64,000 bases of DNA from Sphingobium xanthum. Lineage in GTDB: Bacteria; Pseudomonadota; Alphaproteobacteria; Sphingomonadales; Sphingomonadaceae. Position 1 is the stretch's first letter; every line of letters starts with the position of its first letter. Positions 50,369-59,012 of the stretch are shown piece by piece. A model generated the notes under the pieces. That model saw only the letters and a program-made list of their open reading frames with translations. It had not been told where the DNA came from and searched no databases. A program made the position numbers and the translations under genes. The DNA is taken from positions 1-64,000 of the forward strand of contig NZ_JAHKKS010000003.1 of the NCBI RefSeq assembly GCF_019737615.1, read 5' to 3'.

Positions 50369-51025
50369 ATGAGCTGGAGCCGCAGGCTGGCGCTCGCGGG
50401 CACGCTGATCGCGCTCGTAGGGGCCATCGGCCTGCTGCAGCCGACCGGCCTGTTCGCGGGCATCGACACGCTGGCGATGCGCGTCGTCGCGCGTCTGCGC
50501 CAATGGCCGGGCGCGGATCTGGTGACGGCCCCCGCCTATCGGCTCGACGCGATCGGTAAGGGCGGCGGGCGCATCTTCATCGCGCTGGTGATCGCCCTGT
50601 TCCTCGCGCGCGCCGGACGGCCCCGCGCCGTCATCTGGCTGCTGGCGAGCGTCGCGGCGATGATGGCCATCAACGCACTGGTGAAGCTGGCCTTCGCCGC
50701 ACCGCGTCCTGACGCGATAGAACCCTTGCTCGCCGTCACCAGCCACAGCTTTCCGAGCGGTCACGCGGCCGGCGCCATGACGCTCTTCGGCGCAATCGCG
50801 CTGCTCTGGCCGTCGCGCGCACTCAGCGCCTTCTGCGCGGCCATGATCCTCGCAACCGGACTCAGCCGCGTGTGGCTGGGCGTCCACTGGCCAAGCGACG
50901 TCATGGGCGGATGGATCGCGGGCGCGGCCTGGCTGCTGGCGATGGCGCCGCTGCTGGCGAGCCGGCGCGATGCCTCCACCGGCAACCGAATCGCACCGGA
51001 TGGACGCGAATCCCCGGCGCCGTAA
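50369..51025 (+). CDS. PAP2-family membrane phosphatase
   Basis: A 218-residue protein with about six membrane helices and all three PAP2 motifs: KLAFAAPRPD, SFPSGHAAGA and SRVWLGVHWPSDVMGG. PAP2 enzymes dephosphorylate lipids such as undecaprenyl pyrophosphate or phosphatidic acid. A BcrC- or PgpB-like role is possible; the substrate is not clear. It starts 8 bp after lpdA and may be in its operon. Confidence 0.9.
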   Translation: MSWSRRLALAGTLIALVGAIGLLQPTGLFAGIDTLAMRVVARLRQWPGADLVTAPAYRLDAIGKGGGRIFIALVIALFLARAGRPRAVIWLLASVAAMMAINALVKLAFAAPRPDAIEPLLAVTSHSFPSGHAAGAMTLFGAIALLWPSRALSAFCAAMILATGLSRVWLGVHWPSDVMGGWIAGAAWLLAMAPLLASRRDASTGNRIAPDGRESPAP

Positions 51026-51446
51026 CGGCAACTATTGCCCGGATCGGCCGCCCGTAACGCCAAGGCGCGCCGCGCCTGCCCATCTACTCGCCAATGGCCC
51101 GCGCGAGCCCGATCGTTCATCTTTCGGAAAGATTTTCTCGGAGAGCGTTGCATCCTTGCCGCACCGCACAATATGTCCTTGAATTTTCGTGAGATTCCGT
51201 CGATTTAGATCATGATTTCGGGACGTTCCGTGGTTTGCCGCAACGCCACCCTGCCATTTCGCGATAGCGAGGCGGCGCGGTCCGCCGATATAGAGCGCCA
51301 ATCGTCATAAATGAGTAACAAGCGCGCTTCACGGGGGCCGCCAGCAACAGAGAGGATGCGTCGGCTTCACTTGAGCCGATCGGGGCAGCCTGGCGCCGTA
51401 AGCGCATGTAATGAACCAGATTTCGTCGTTCCAGAGGGGAGCACCC
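51026..51446. other. Intergenic region upstream of TonB receptor
   Basis: A 421-bp stretch with no supported gene. A short hairpin ATCTTT-CGG-AAAGAT followed by a few Ts lies near the left third and might end the PAP2 transcript. The AT-richer middle around GATTTAGATCATGATTTC probably holds the receptor's promoter. No riboswitch is recognised. Confidence 0.45.
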
Positions 51447-53957
51447 ATGACCACCAATTTCCGCATTTTCCTCGCGGCCACAGTCGCCGGCGGGGCAATT
51501 GTCAGCATGGCGCCGATGGCGCATGCCCAGTCGACCGGCTCGATCGACTTCGAAGAAGAAATCATCGTCACCGGCTCGACCGGCCCTCGCGAACTCGCCG
51601 GCGTCGTCCTGCCCGATACGACCAAGGCGCGCGGTGTGCTGACCGACGAGCTGATCCAGCGTCAGGCGACCGGCAACACCATTCTCAACGCTCTGAACCT
51701 GGTCCCCGGTGTGAACTTCACGCAGAGCGATGCTTATGGTTCGGCGGGCGGCAATATCCGTATCCGCGGCTTCGACGGCAACCGTATCTCGCTGACGTTC
51801 GACGGTCTGCCGCTCAACGATTCGGGCAACTATGCCATTTACCCGAACCAGATGCTCGACCCCGAGCTGATCAGCCAGGTCAATGTCAATCTCGGCGCGA
51901 CCGATGTCGATAGCCCGACCGCGTCAGCCGCCGGCGGCACAGTCAACTATCTGACCCGCAAGCCGAGCGATGAGTTCGGCGCGCTGCTCTCCGGCTCGAT
52001 CGGCGAGTTCAACTATTCGCGGATGTTTGGCCTGATCGACACGGGCGTGTTCACCCCGTTCGGCACCAAGGCCTTCATCTCGGCCAGCCGCTCGGAGAAC
52101 GACAAGTTCAAGGGGCCAGGCAAGATCTCGAAGTTCCAGGCGAACGTCCGCATCTATCAGCCGATTGGCGACAATGGCGACTTCATCTCGCTCGCTGGTC
52201 ACTACAACGCGAACCGCAACGCTTTCTATCGCAACCCGAGCGTCGGCGACATGCGTACGCTATTTGGTTCGTCCGTCATCCAGAACGCCAACGTGACCAG
52301 CGCATCGACGCCGATCAGCCTTGGCGTTCTCACCGACGCCCAGGAAGCTCAGCTGTTCGACTTCGAGAATGACCCGAGCTGCGTGAACACGACCGGCACC
52401 GGAAGCTGCTCTAACTATTATGCGCTCCGCATCAACCCGTCGAACACGGGCAATGCGCGCTGGAACTCGCGCTTCACGCTTACCGAGCAGCTTACCTTCA
52501 CGCTCGACGGAGCCTATCAGTATGTTCTCGCCAACGGCGGCGGCTACACCGCTCGCCGCGAAAGCGATGCGAGCTTCAAGGGCTCCGATCAGAGCCGTCT
52601 CGGCGTTGATTTCAACGGCGACGGCGACACTTCGGACACGATCGGCTTCTACACACCGAACACCACCAACACGAACCGTTGGACCGCGCTTGCCTCGCTG
52701 ATCTACGAGATTTCGCCGGACCAGCGCGTGCGCGTCTCTTACACGTTCGACCGCGCCCGTCATCGCCAGACTGGCGAATGGGGTTATCTGGATGCGTTCG
52801 GCAATCCGCTGAGCGTCTTCGGCGGTCGCAATTCGCGTCCGGTGCTGAATGCAGACGGTTTCGCGATGACCCAGCGCGACCGCCTGTCGATCGCCCTGCT
52901 CAACCAGGTGTCGGGCCAGTATCTCGGTCGCTTCTTCGACAACACGCTGAACGTCGAGGTCGGTATCCGCGCCCCGTTCTTCCAGCGTGACCTCGAAACC
53001 TATTGCCCCATCCAGACCGGCGGCAGCGGCTTCGCGACCTGCACTACGCAGCCCTTCTACACCGGCACCGGTCCGGTCCCCGCGGGCAACATCCAGATCG
53101 TTCCGCAAAACAGCAGCGGCAGCTACCCGTCGGGCTCGCACTTCGCGCCGTTCAAGGCGAAGTACAAGTACAATAAACTGCTTCCGAACGTCGGCCTGAC
53201 CTACAAGATCACGCCGCAAATCAGCATCTTCGGCAGCTATGCCATGGGCTTTTCGGCACCGCGCACGGACAATCTGTACCGCGCGCCGGTGGTCAGCGTG
53301 ACGCCCGAGACGACCAACTCCTTTGACCTCGGCGTGCGATATGGCTCCTCGAAGCTTCAGGCACAGGTTGCTGGCTGGTACATCGACTTCAAGAACCGCA
53401 TCGTGACCTCGTTCGACGAGTCGCAGGGCATCTCGGTCGATCGCAACGTCGGCAGCGTGGAAGCTTACGGCTTCGACGCCAATCTCTCCTGGCAGGTGAT
53501 CGAACAGCTCTCGCTTTACGGCTTCGCGTCGTACAACCACAGCGAGTTCAAGGACAATGTGCGTATCGGCACCACGGCAGTTGTTCCGCTCGCCGGCAAG
53601 CGCGTTGCTGAAACGCCAGAATGGACGGTCGGCGGCCGTGCGCAGGCGACGGTTGGCCCGGTCAGCGTCGGTGCGCAGTGGAAGTGGGTCGACAAGCGCT
53701 TCGCGACCGACCTCAACGATGTGATCGTGCCGAGCTACAACACGATCGATCTCGATGCGCGCTTCAGCCTGGAGCAGTTCGGTGCGCCGCGCACCTTCTT
53801 CCAGTTGAACGTGACCAATCTGCTCGACAAGTTCTACTTCGGCAACATCAGCACGCAGATCAACCACGGTACCGCCGGCGGCCTGTCGGGCGCCAACCCG
53901 AGCTTCGCGCTCGGCGCGCCGCGCACGATCCAGGCTTCGGTCACCGTCGGCTTCTGA
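51447..53957 (+). CDS. TonB-dependent outer-membrane receptor, large
   Basis: An 836-residue receptor. Signal peptide ends MAPMAHAQ; TonB box EEIIVTGST; plug (about 55-165) with TILNALNLVPGVNFTQSDAYG, IRIRGFDGNRISLTFDGLPLND and TASAAGGTVNYLTRKPSD; then a barrel ending SVTVGF with a terminal Phe. Codon use is notably less GC-biased at third positions (many GTT/CTT), as in highly expressed outer-membrane proteins. The start has GGGGAGC upstream. Ligand unknown; a strong terminator follows. Confidence 0.93.
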   Translation: MTTNFRIFLAATVAGGAIVSMAPMAHAQSTGSIDFEEEIIVTGSTGPRELAGVVLPDTTKARGVLTDELIQRQATGNTILNALNLVPGVNFTQSDAYGSAGGNIRIRGFDGNRISLTFDGLPLNDSGNYAIYPNQMLDPELISQVNVNLGATDVDSPTASAAGGTVNYLTRKPSDEFGALLSGSIGEFNYSRMFGLIDTGVFTPFGTKAFISASRSENDKFKGPGKISKFQANVRIYQPIGDNGDFISLAGHYNANRNAFYRNPSVGDMRTLFGSSVIQNANVTSASTPISLGVLTDAQEAQLFDFENDPSCVNTTGTGSCSNYYALRINPSNTGNARWNSRFTLTEQLTFTLDGAYQYVLANGGGYTARRESDASFKGSDQSRLGVDFNGDGDTSDTIGFYTPNTTNTNRWTALASLIYEISPDQRVRVSYTFDRARHRQTGEWGYLDAFGNPLSVFGGRNSRPVLNADGFAMTQRDRLSIALLNQVSGQYLGRFFDNTLNVEVGIRAPFFQRDLETYCPIQTGGSGFATCTTQPFYTGTGPVPAGNIQIVPQNSSGSYPSGSHFAPFKAKYKYNKLLPNVGLTYKITPQISIFGSYAMGFSAPRTDNLYRAPVVSVTPETTNSFDLGVRYGSSKLQAQVAGWYIDFKNRIVTSFDESQGISVDRNVGSVEAYGFDANLSWQVIEQLSLYGFASYNHSEFKDNVRIGTTAVVPLAGKRVAETPEWTVGGRAQATVGPVSVGAQWKWVDKRFATDLNDVIVPSYNTIDLDARFSLEQFGAPRTFFQLNVTNLLDKFYFGNISTQINHGTAGGLSGANPSFALGAPRTIQASVTVGF

Positions 53958-53979
53958 TCGACGCCATCAACGAAACAGG

Positions 53980-54017
53980 AAGGGCGGGAGCAGCGATGCT
54001 CCCGCCCTTTCCTTTTG
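53980..54017 (+). terminator. Strong rho-independent terminator of the TonB receptor gene
   Basis: A perfect 13-bp stem AAGGGCGGGAGCA/TGCTCCCGCCCTT with a GCGA (GNRA) tetraloop, followed by TCCTTTT. It is 23 bp after the receptor stop and could also end the convergent mtgA transcript. Confidence 0.9.
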
Positions 54018-54037
54018 CCCTAAACGCCACCTTCAGG

Positions 54038-54775
54038 TCACTTCAAGCAACTTTCCAGTCCCTGCGTCCTGACCGATCCGCTGTAGCGCGCGATGCGATT
54101 GCCGTGGCGCAAGGTAAAGCCGCCCGGCGACTTGGCTTCGCGCTTCTTGGGCAAAGGCAGGATGGCGGCGATGCGCGCGGCTTCCGTGCGCGACAGCCGG
54201 TCCGCGCCGTGACCGAAATAGCGGATCGCGCCCGCCTGCACGCCATAGGTGCCGATGCCGGTCTCGGCGACGTTCAGATAGACTTCCATGATCCGGCGCT
54301 TGCCCCAGATCGCCTCGATCAGCACCGTGTACCAGGCTTCCAGACCTTTCCGGAAATAGCCGCCGCCTTGCCAGAGGAACACGTTCTTGGCGGTCTGCTG
54401 GCTGATCGTCGATCCGCCGCGGATGCGCCCGCCGCGCATGTTGCGCTCCATCGCCTGCTGGATCGCCTCGGTATCGAAGCCGTGATGCAGGCAGAATTTG
54501 GCGTCCTCGCCCGCAATGGCGGCACGCGGCATGTTGGGATCGATATCCGAGAGCGACACCCAGTCCTTGGTGATGCCATTGTCGTCAAACAGCATCGTAA
54601 GCGTCACGGGCACCGGCACGACCTTGTAGATGACCACCTGCGCGACCGAGATGCCGACAAAGGCGGTGGCGCCCATCAAGGCCCAGCGGAACAGCTTGCC
54701 CGGCAGCGTCCGCGGGTTGCCGGGGAAACGCCAGCGCCGCATCGTCGATCCGCGCCGTCCTGCCATTGTCGCCAT
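54038..54775 (-). CDS. mtgA: Monofunctional biosynthetic peptidoglycan transglycosylase MtgA
   Basis: A 245-residue membrane-anchored glycosyltransferase 51. An N-terminal membrane helix (ALMGATAFVGISVAQVVIYKVV) precedes the catalytic domain: AAIAGEDAKFCLHHGF (catalytic Glu), GGSTISQQTAKNVFLW and RRIMEVYLNVAETGIG. It polymerises lipid II into glycan chains. Start at MATMAGRRG, with GGGGAGGGGGC upstream. It lies 17 bp after the dihydroorotase gene. Confidence 0.94.
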   Translation of the reverse strand: MATMAGRRGSTMRRWRFPGNPRTLPGKLFRWALMGATAFVGISVAQVVIYKVVPVPVTLTMLFDDNGITKDWVSLSDIDPNMPRAAIAGEDAKFCLHHGFDTEAIQQAMERNMRGGRIRGGSTISQQTAKNVFLWQGGGYFRKGLEAWYTVLIEAIWGKRRIMEVYLNVAETGIGTYGVQAGAIRYFGHGADRLSRTEAARIAAILPLPKKREAKSPGGFTLRHGNRIARYSGSVRTQGLESCLK

Positions 54776-54792
54776 GCCTGCCCCCTCCCCGC

Positions 54793-56130
54793 TCAGTGGC
54801 CCGGAAACGTCGTGGCTTCGAAGCGGACAGGCTCGCCGACCGCCGCATTGGCCAGCTGGTTCTCCCACATCACGCGATGTCCGCGCACGATCGTGCCGAC
54901 CGGCCGCCCGGTGATCTCCATGCCCTCGAACGGCGACCAGCCGCAGCGCGAGGCCATCCAGTCGGCGCCCATCGTCCAGCGCGCGCGCAGATCGACCACC
55001 GTGAAGTCCGCATCATAGCCGACCGCGATGCGCCCCTTGCCGACCAGGCCGAAGACGCGCTGCGGCCCGGCGCTGGTCATGTCGATGAAGCGCTGCAAGG
55101 TCAGGCGGCCATTGGCGACATGATCGAGCAGCAGCGGCACGAGCGTCTGCACGCCCGGCATGCCGCTGGGGCTCGCCGGATAGGTCTTGCTCTTCTCCTC
55201 GATCGTGTGCGGTGCATGGTCGGACCCCAACACGTCCGGCACGCCCTGGCCGACCCAGTGCCACAGCCCCTCACGATGCGCGCCGCTGCGGATCGGCGGG
55301 TTCATCTGCGCATAGGTGCCGAGGCGCGGATAGGCCTCCTCGCCGGCCAGCGTCAGATGCTGCGGCGTCACCTCGCAGGTCGCGACATCCTTGTTCTGCC
55401 CTAGAAACTCCAGCTCGGCCGGCGTCGTGACGTGCAGTACGTGGATGCGCCGGCCGGCGTCCCGCGCCAGCTTCACGATGCGTTTGGTCGCCAGCATCGC
55501 ACTCTCGTCGTCGCGCCAGACCGGATGGCTGGACGGATCGCCCTCGATCCGCTCGTCCTTGCGTGCGTTCATCCGCGCCTCGTCCTCGGCATGGATCGCG
55601 ACGCGGCGCCTGCCATGCGCGAGGCAACGCGCCAGCGCCTCGTCCTCGGCGACGAGCAGGCTCCCGGTCGAGGCGCCCATGAAGATCTTGATGCCCGCCG
55701 TACCCGGAATCTTCTCCAGCTCGCCCAGCTGCTCGGCATTGTCGCCGGTCGCGCCGACATAGAAGGCGTGATCGCACCACATGCGATGATGCGCGCGGGC
55801 GAGCTTGTCGTGGACGCGCTCGGCCGTGTCGGTATTGGGATTGGTGTTGGGCATCTCGAACACAGCGGTGACACCACCAAGCACGGCCGCGCGGCTGCCG
55901 GATTCGAGATCCTCCTTATGCTCCAGTCCCGGCTCGCGAAAATGGACTTGGCTGTCGATCACACCGGGGAGGACGTCCAGCCCCGTGCAGTCGATGACCT
56001 CGCCCGCACCGCCGAGGCTGGCGCCGATCGCAACAATTCTGCCGCCGGTGACGCCCACATCGACCGCCGCCGGGCCACCGGGCAGATGGACCGTGCCGTT
56101 CTTGAGGATGAGATCGAATGTCTGGGGCAT
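54793..56130 (-). CDS. pyrC: Dihydroorotase
   Basis: A 445-residue amidohydrolase. Metal motif is IDSQVHFREPGLEHKED, where Q replaces the first His of the common HxH; further signatures are VTAVFEMPNTNP, FMGASTGSLL, VAIHAEDE, HVLHVTTP, and GSDHAPHTIEEK. It closes carbamoyl aspartate to dihydroorotate in pyrimidine synthesis. The DxQVHFREPG form is typical of some alphaproteobacterial dihydroorotases, but a dihydropyrimidinase-like role cannot be excluded. Confidence 0.87.
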   Translation of the reverse strand: MPQTFDLILKNGTVHLPGGPAAVDVGVTGGRIVAIGASLGGAGEVIDCTGLDVLPGVIDSQVHFREPGLEHKEDLESGSRAAVLGGVTAVFEMPNTNPNTDTAERVHDKLARAHHRMWCDHAFYVGATGDNAEQLGELEKIPGTAGIKIFMGASTGSLLVAEDEALARCLAHGRRRVAIHAEDEARMNARKDERIEGDPSSHPVWRDDESAMLATKRIVKLARDAGRRIHVLHVTTPAELEFLGQNKDVATCEVTPQHLTLAGEEAYPRLGTYAQMNPPIRSGAHREGLWHWVGQGVPDVLGSDHAPHTIEEKSKTYPASPSGMPGVQTLVPLLLDHVANGRLTLQRFIDMTSAGPQRVFGLVGKGRIAVGYDADFTVVDLRARWTMGADWMASRCGWSPFEGMEITGRPVGTIVRGHRVMWENQLANAAVGEPVRFEATTFPGH

Positions 56131-56205
56131 GAATCTTTTCTCGCTTGGCGTCGGCGGTGAGCCGGACGGCTTGGCTATTGACCTTGCCTGTCCTACCTAA
56201 AGCCG

Positions 56206-56952
56206 ATGCTTCCGACCACCCTTCACGATCGCGCACTCGTCCGGGTCGGTGGCGCCGACGCTCGGCCCTTCCTCCAGGGCCTGCTGACGCAGGACATCCT
56301 GACCCTCGCGCCCGGTGCGCCGCGCTATGCGGGCTTGCTGACGCCGCAAGGCAAGGCGCTGTTCGACATGATCCTTTGGGCCGACCCCAAAGGCAGCGAC
56401 GATGTGCTGCTCGATTGCGAGGCCGGGCGCGCCGAGGCGCTGAGCCGACGGCTCAGCCTGTATCGCCTGCGCCGCCCTGTCACGATCACACCGGAAGAGA
56501 GTCTCGCCGTCCATTGGTCGATCGAGCCGCAAGACGGCGCCGCGCCCGATCCGCGCCTCGCCGCGCTCGGTCATCGCTGGCTCGCGCCGGCCGAACCGGG
56601 CGATGCGAGCGACGCCTTCCGCGCCCAGCGGCTCGCTCACGGCATTGCCGAAGGCGCGGCCGAGCTCGGTGAGGACAAGACGCTCTGGCTCGAGACCAAT
56701 GCCGAGGAACTGGGCGGCGTCGATTATGCCAAGGGCTGCTATGTCGGGCAGGAGAACACCGCGCGCATGCATTATCGCAACAAGGTGAACCGCCGCCTCG
56801 TCGTCCTCCCACTCGACAAGTCCGATCCGGCGCGGCTGCGCATCGCCTACCCCGCGCTCGGCCTTGCCATCGATCATCGCCCGGTCGATACGCTGGCCGA
56901 CGTGCCGCTGCCAGACTGGCTCGCACAGGCGGTCGCCGAGAGCGCCGAATGA
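56206..56952 (+). CDS. ygfZ: YgfZ/GcvT-domain folate-dependent Fe-S assembly protein
   Basis: A 248-residue protein with the YgfZ signature KGCYVGQENTARMHYR and the N-terminal DARPFLQGLLTQDI. YgfZ uses tetrahydrofolate and its conserved Cys to help assemble or repair Fe-S clusters such as that of MiaB. The Cys is present. It overlaps the cyclotransferase gene by 4 bp. The start lies 75 bp from the divergent pyrC start. Confidence 0.9.
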   Translation: MLPTTLHDRALVRVGGADARPFLQGLLTQDILTLAPGAPRYAGLLTPQGKALFDMILWADPKGSDDVLLDCEAGRAEALSRRLSLYRLRRPVTITPEESLAVHWSIEPQDGAAPDPRLAALGHRWLAPAEPGDASDAFRAQRLAHGIAEGAAELGEDKTLWLETNAEELGGVDYAKGCYVGQENTARMHYRNKVNRRLVVLPLDKSDPARLRIAYPALGLAIDHRPVDTLADVPLPDWLAQAVAESAE

Positions 56953-57695
56953 TGCGGCGTCTCCTCGCGGCGATCCTGCTGCTGCTCGGCGCGACCGCCG
57001 CGCGGGCCGACATCAAGTGGGAAATCGTGAAGACCTTGCCGCACGACACGCGCGCCTTCACGCAGGGGCTCTTCATCGCCGACGGGCAGCTCTACGAAAG
57101 CACCGGCATCGTCGGCCGATCGGAACTGCGCGTGCTCAGCCTCGACGAGGCGAAATTGCTGCGCAGCAAGCCGATCCGCACAGACCTCTTCGGCGAGGGG
57201 ATCGCGCCCTGGAAGGACCGACTGGTCAGCATCACCTGGCAGAGCGGCCTCGGCTTCGTCTGGCGCCGCAAGGACTTCAAGCAGGTCAAGAGCTTCTCCT
57301 ATCCGGGCGAGGGCTGGGGTCTCACCAGCGATGAGCATTCGCTCATCATGAGCGACGGCACGGCGGAGCTGCGTTTCCTCGACCCGGAGACGCACAAGGA
57401 GCGCCAGCGCATCACCGTGACCTGGGACGGCGTGCCGGTGCAAAATCTCAACGAACTCGAATATGCGCGCGGCGCCGTCTACGCGAACATCTGGTACTCG
57501 CCGATGATCGCGAAAATCGATCCCAAGACCGGCGCCGTCACCGACTGGATCAATCTCTCCGAACTGGTCGCGAGCAATATCGGCCGCGACTCCGGGGCCG
57601 TGCTGAACGGTATCGCCTGGGACGAGAAGGCCGAACTTCTCTATGTCACCGGCAAGAACTGGCCCCATCTCTACGCGCTGCGCCTGACGCAATGA
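56949..57695 (+). CDS. Secreted glutaminyl-peptide cyclotransferase
   Basis: A 248-residue beta-propeller protein with signal peptide MMRRLLAAILLLLGATAARA. Patterns match the plant/bacterial glutaminyl cyclase family: LPHDTRAFTQGLFIADGQLYESTG, FGEGIAPWKDRLVSITWQ, SYPGEGWGLT and NELEYARGAVYANIW. It makes N-terminal pyroglutamate on peptides in the periplasm. The pairing with a YgfZ-like gene is positional only. Confidence 0.9.
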   Translation: MMRRLLAAILLLLGATAARADIKWEIVKTLPHDTRAFTQGLFIADGQLYESTGIVGRSELRVLSLDEAKLLRSKPIRTDLFGEGIAPWKDRLVSITWQSGLGFVWRRKDFKQVKSFSYPGEGWGLTSDEHSLIMSDGTAELRFLDPETHKERQRITVTWDGVPVQNLNELEYARGAVYANIWYSPMIAKIDPKTGAVTDWINLSELVASNIGRDSGAVLNGIAWDEKAELLYVTGKNWPHLYALRLTQ

Positions 57696-57702
57696 TGCGC
57701 AT

Positions 57703-57716
57703 TTGATCCCGGTCAA
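57703..57716. promoter_or_regulatory. FNR/FixK-type box TTGATCCCGGTCAA
   Basis: Matches TTGAT-N4-ATCAA with one change. Its centre is about 69 bp before the DUF2892 ATG, so a class II promoter would start about 28 nt before the gene. A second such box lies before the 34-residue peptide gene elsewhere in the window. Confidence 0.6.
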
Positions 57717-57778
57717 AGCGCCGGTCCGGTCCCTTGCCTAGGCTCGCCTGCGAAAAGCAAGCAGGAGGAACAGGTGCC

Positions 57779-57964
57779 ATGGGCCAGCGCAATATCGGCA
57801 CTATCGACCGGCTTCTACGCATCGTCATCGGCATCGTGCTGATCGCACTCGTCTTCGTCGGCCCCAGGACGCCGTGGGGCTGGATCGGCCTCGTGCCCCT
57901 GCTGACCGCCCTCATCGGCACATGCCCGCTTTATTCGCTGATCGGCCTGAAAACGCGATCCTGA
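57779..57964 (+). CDS. DUF2892-type inner-membrane protein
   Basis: A 61-residue protein: RNIGTIDRLLRIVIGIVLIA, then LVFVGPRTPWGWIGLVPLLTAL, IGTCPLYSLIGLKT. Two membrane helices and the ending GxCPLYxLxGxxT are the DUF2892 signature, known also from the tail of the rhodanese YgaP. GGAGGAAC precedes the ATG. The nearby FNR-type box suggests expression under low oxygen. Biochemical role unknown. Confidence 0.88.
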   Translation: MGQRNIGTIDRLLRIVIGIVLIALVFVGPRTPWGWIGLVPLLTALIGTCPLYSLIGLKTRS

Positions 57965-58010
57965 GCATCGTGCAGAAAGGTGGGAACCGGTTTTCTGCAA
58001 TAAACGATGC
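57965..58010. repeat. Dispersed palindromic repeat with GTGGGAACCGG core
   Basis: Arms GCATCGTGCAGAAA and TTTTCTGCA..CGATGC enclose GGTGGGAACCGG. This sequence type recurs in intergenic regions of Rhizobiales and Sphingomonadales. It directly follows the DUF2892 stop codon and could help end that transcript. Confidence 0.65.
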
Positions 58011-58123
58011 GACAACAAAAACTGAGAGCGAGCTGGGTGATCCGAATGTCACGCTGCCCGCTCTGACCGACAGGTTTGCGCCCCCTTGCCCCTCCCGTCC
58101 GGGGCAGTCAGGGCCAGCGCAAA

Positions 58124-58156
58124 GGAGGCCTCCTCTTGGCAGCAGAGGGGGCCTCC
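58124..58156 (-). terminator. Hairpin downstream of the DsbA-like gene
   Basis: GGAGGCCTCCTCT and AGAGGGGGCCTCC pair over 12 of 13 positions around a 7-nt loop. It is 34 bp beyond the DsbA-like stop, and on the minus strand a short T run follows. Likely terminator, with a weak U-tract. Confidence 0.5.
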
Positions 58157-58190
58157 AACGCGCGGTTGGAAAGAAGCCCCCCGGTCGGCC

Positions 58191-59012
58191 TCAGCCCTTG
58201 TCGCGCGCCTTCTGGATCGCTGCCTTCAGCACGTCATAGCCGACCTGGCCGTTGAACATCTCGTCGCCGACGACGAACAGGGGCGTGCCTTCGCCGCCAA
58301 GCGCCTGCGCCAGGCGGATATTGCCCATCAGCGCCTCGTCCCGGCTGGAATCACCGAGCGCCGCCTTGGCCTGCGCCGCGTCCAGCCCGGCCTTGGCCGC
58401 GGCCTTCAGCACGAGGTCGGATTCGACACCGCCGGCCGCATACATGGCCTGGTGAAACGATGTGAACTTGCCCGCTTCCGCCGCCAGCATGCTGACTTTC
58501 GCCGCACCGGCGCTGCCCTGCGTGATCACCGGCAGCTCGTGATAGACGATGCGCAAGTCCGGATTGTCCTTCACCAGCCGCTGCAGGTCGGGCAGCGAGG
58601 CGCGGCAATAGCCGCAGGCATAGTCCATGAACGCGACCAGCGTGACGCGCGGCCTCTCCGCGCCTTCCCACGCGCCCTTGTACGGCGTTTCGAGTTCAGC
58701 GCGATTCTCGTCGATCTTGGCCGCCGCTTCCCTCGCCTGCAGCCGCTTCACCGCCTCGGGAATGATCTCGGGATGCTCGAGGATATAGTCGCGCACGATC
58801 GCCTCGATCGCGGCGCGATCGGTCGCCGCGACCGCCTTGGACTCGCTGTCCGCCGCCGCATAGGCGACGGCCGCGCCGCCCGTAACCAACATGGCAATCA
58901 GCGTGGGAGCAACCAGCCGGCGGCGCGTGCGCGTGCCCGTGCGCGTCGTCAGCGCCGACAGGATCACCCCTCCCGCGCGCAGGATGGTCTTCAGCGTCGG
59001 CCTGTCGGTCAT
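58191..59012 (-). CDS. DsbA-family thiol:disulphide oxidoreductase, periplasmic
   Basis: A 273-residue protein with an N-terminal basic region and membrane anchor/signal (VAPTLIAMLVTGGAAVAYA), a helical lead (AIEAIVRDYILEHPEIIPEAVKRL), and a thioredoxin-fold domain with CxxC (AFMDYACGYCRA) and a cis-Pro loop in GGEGTPLFVVGDE. It resembles Com1/ScsC-like proteins with a DsbA/DsbG fold. It shuffles disulphides in the envelope. It overlaps the M48 protease gene by 4 bp, suggesting joint envelope quality control. Confidence 0.9.
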   Translation of the reverse strand: MTDRPTLKTILRAGGVILSALTTRTGTRTRRRLVAPTLIAMLVTGGAAVAYAAADSESKAVAATDRAAIEAIVRDYILEHPEIIPEAVKRLQAREAAAKIDENRAELETPYKGAWEGAERPRVTLVAFMDYACGYCRASLPDLQRLVKDNPDLRIVYHELPVITQGSAGAAKVSMLAAEAGKFTSFHQAMYAAGGVESDLVLKAAAKAGLDAAQAKAALGDSSRDEALMGNIRLAQALGGEGTPLFVVGDEMFNGQVGYDVLKAAIQKARDKG

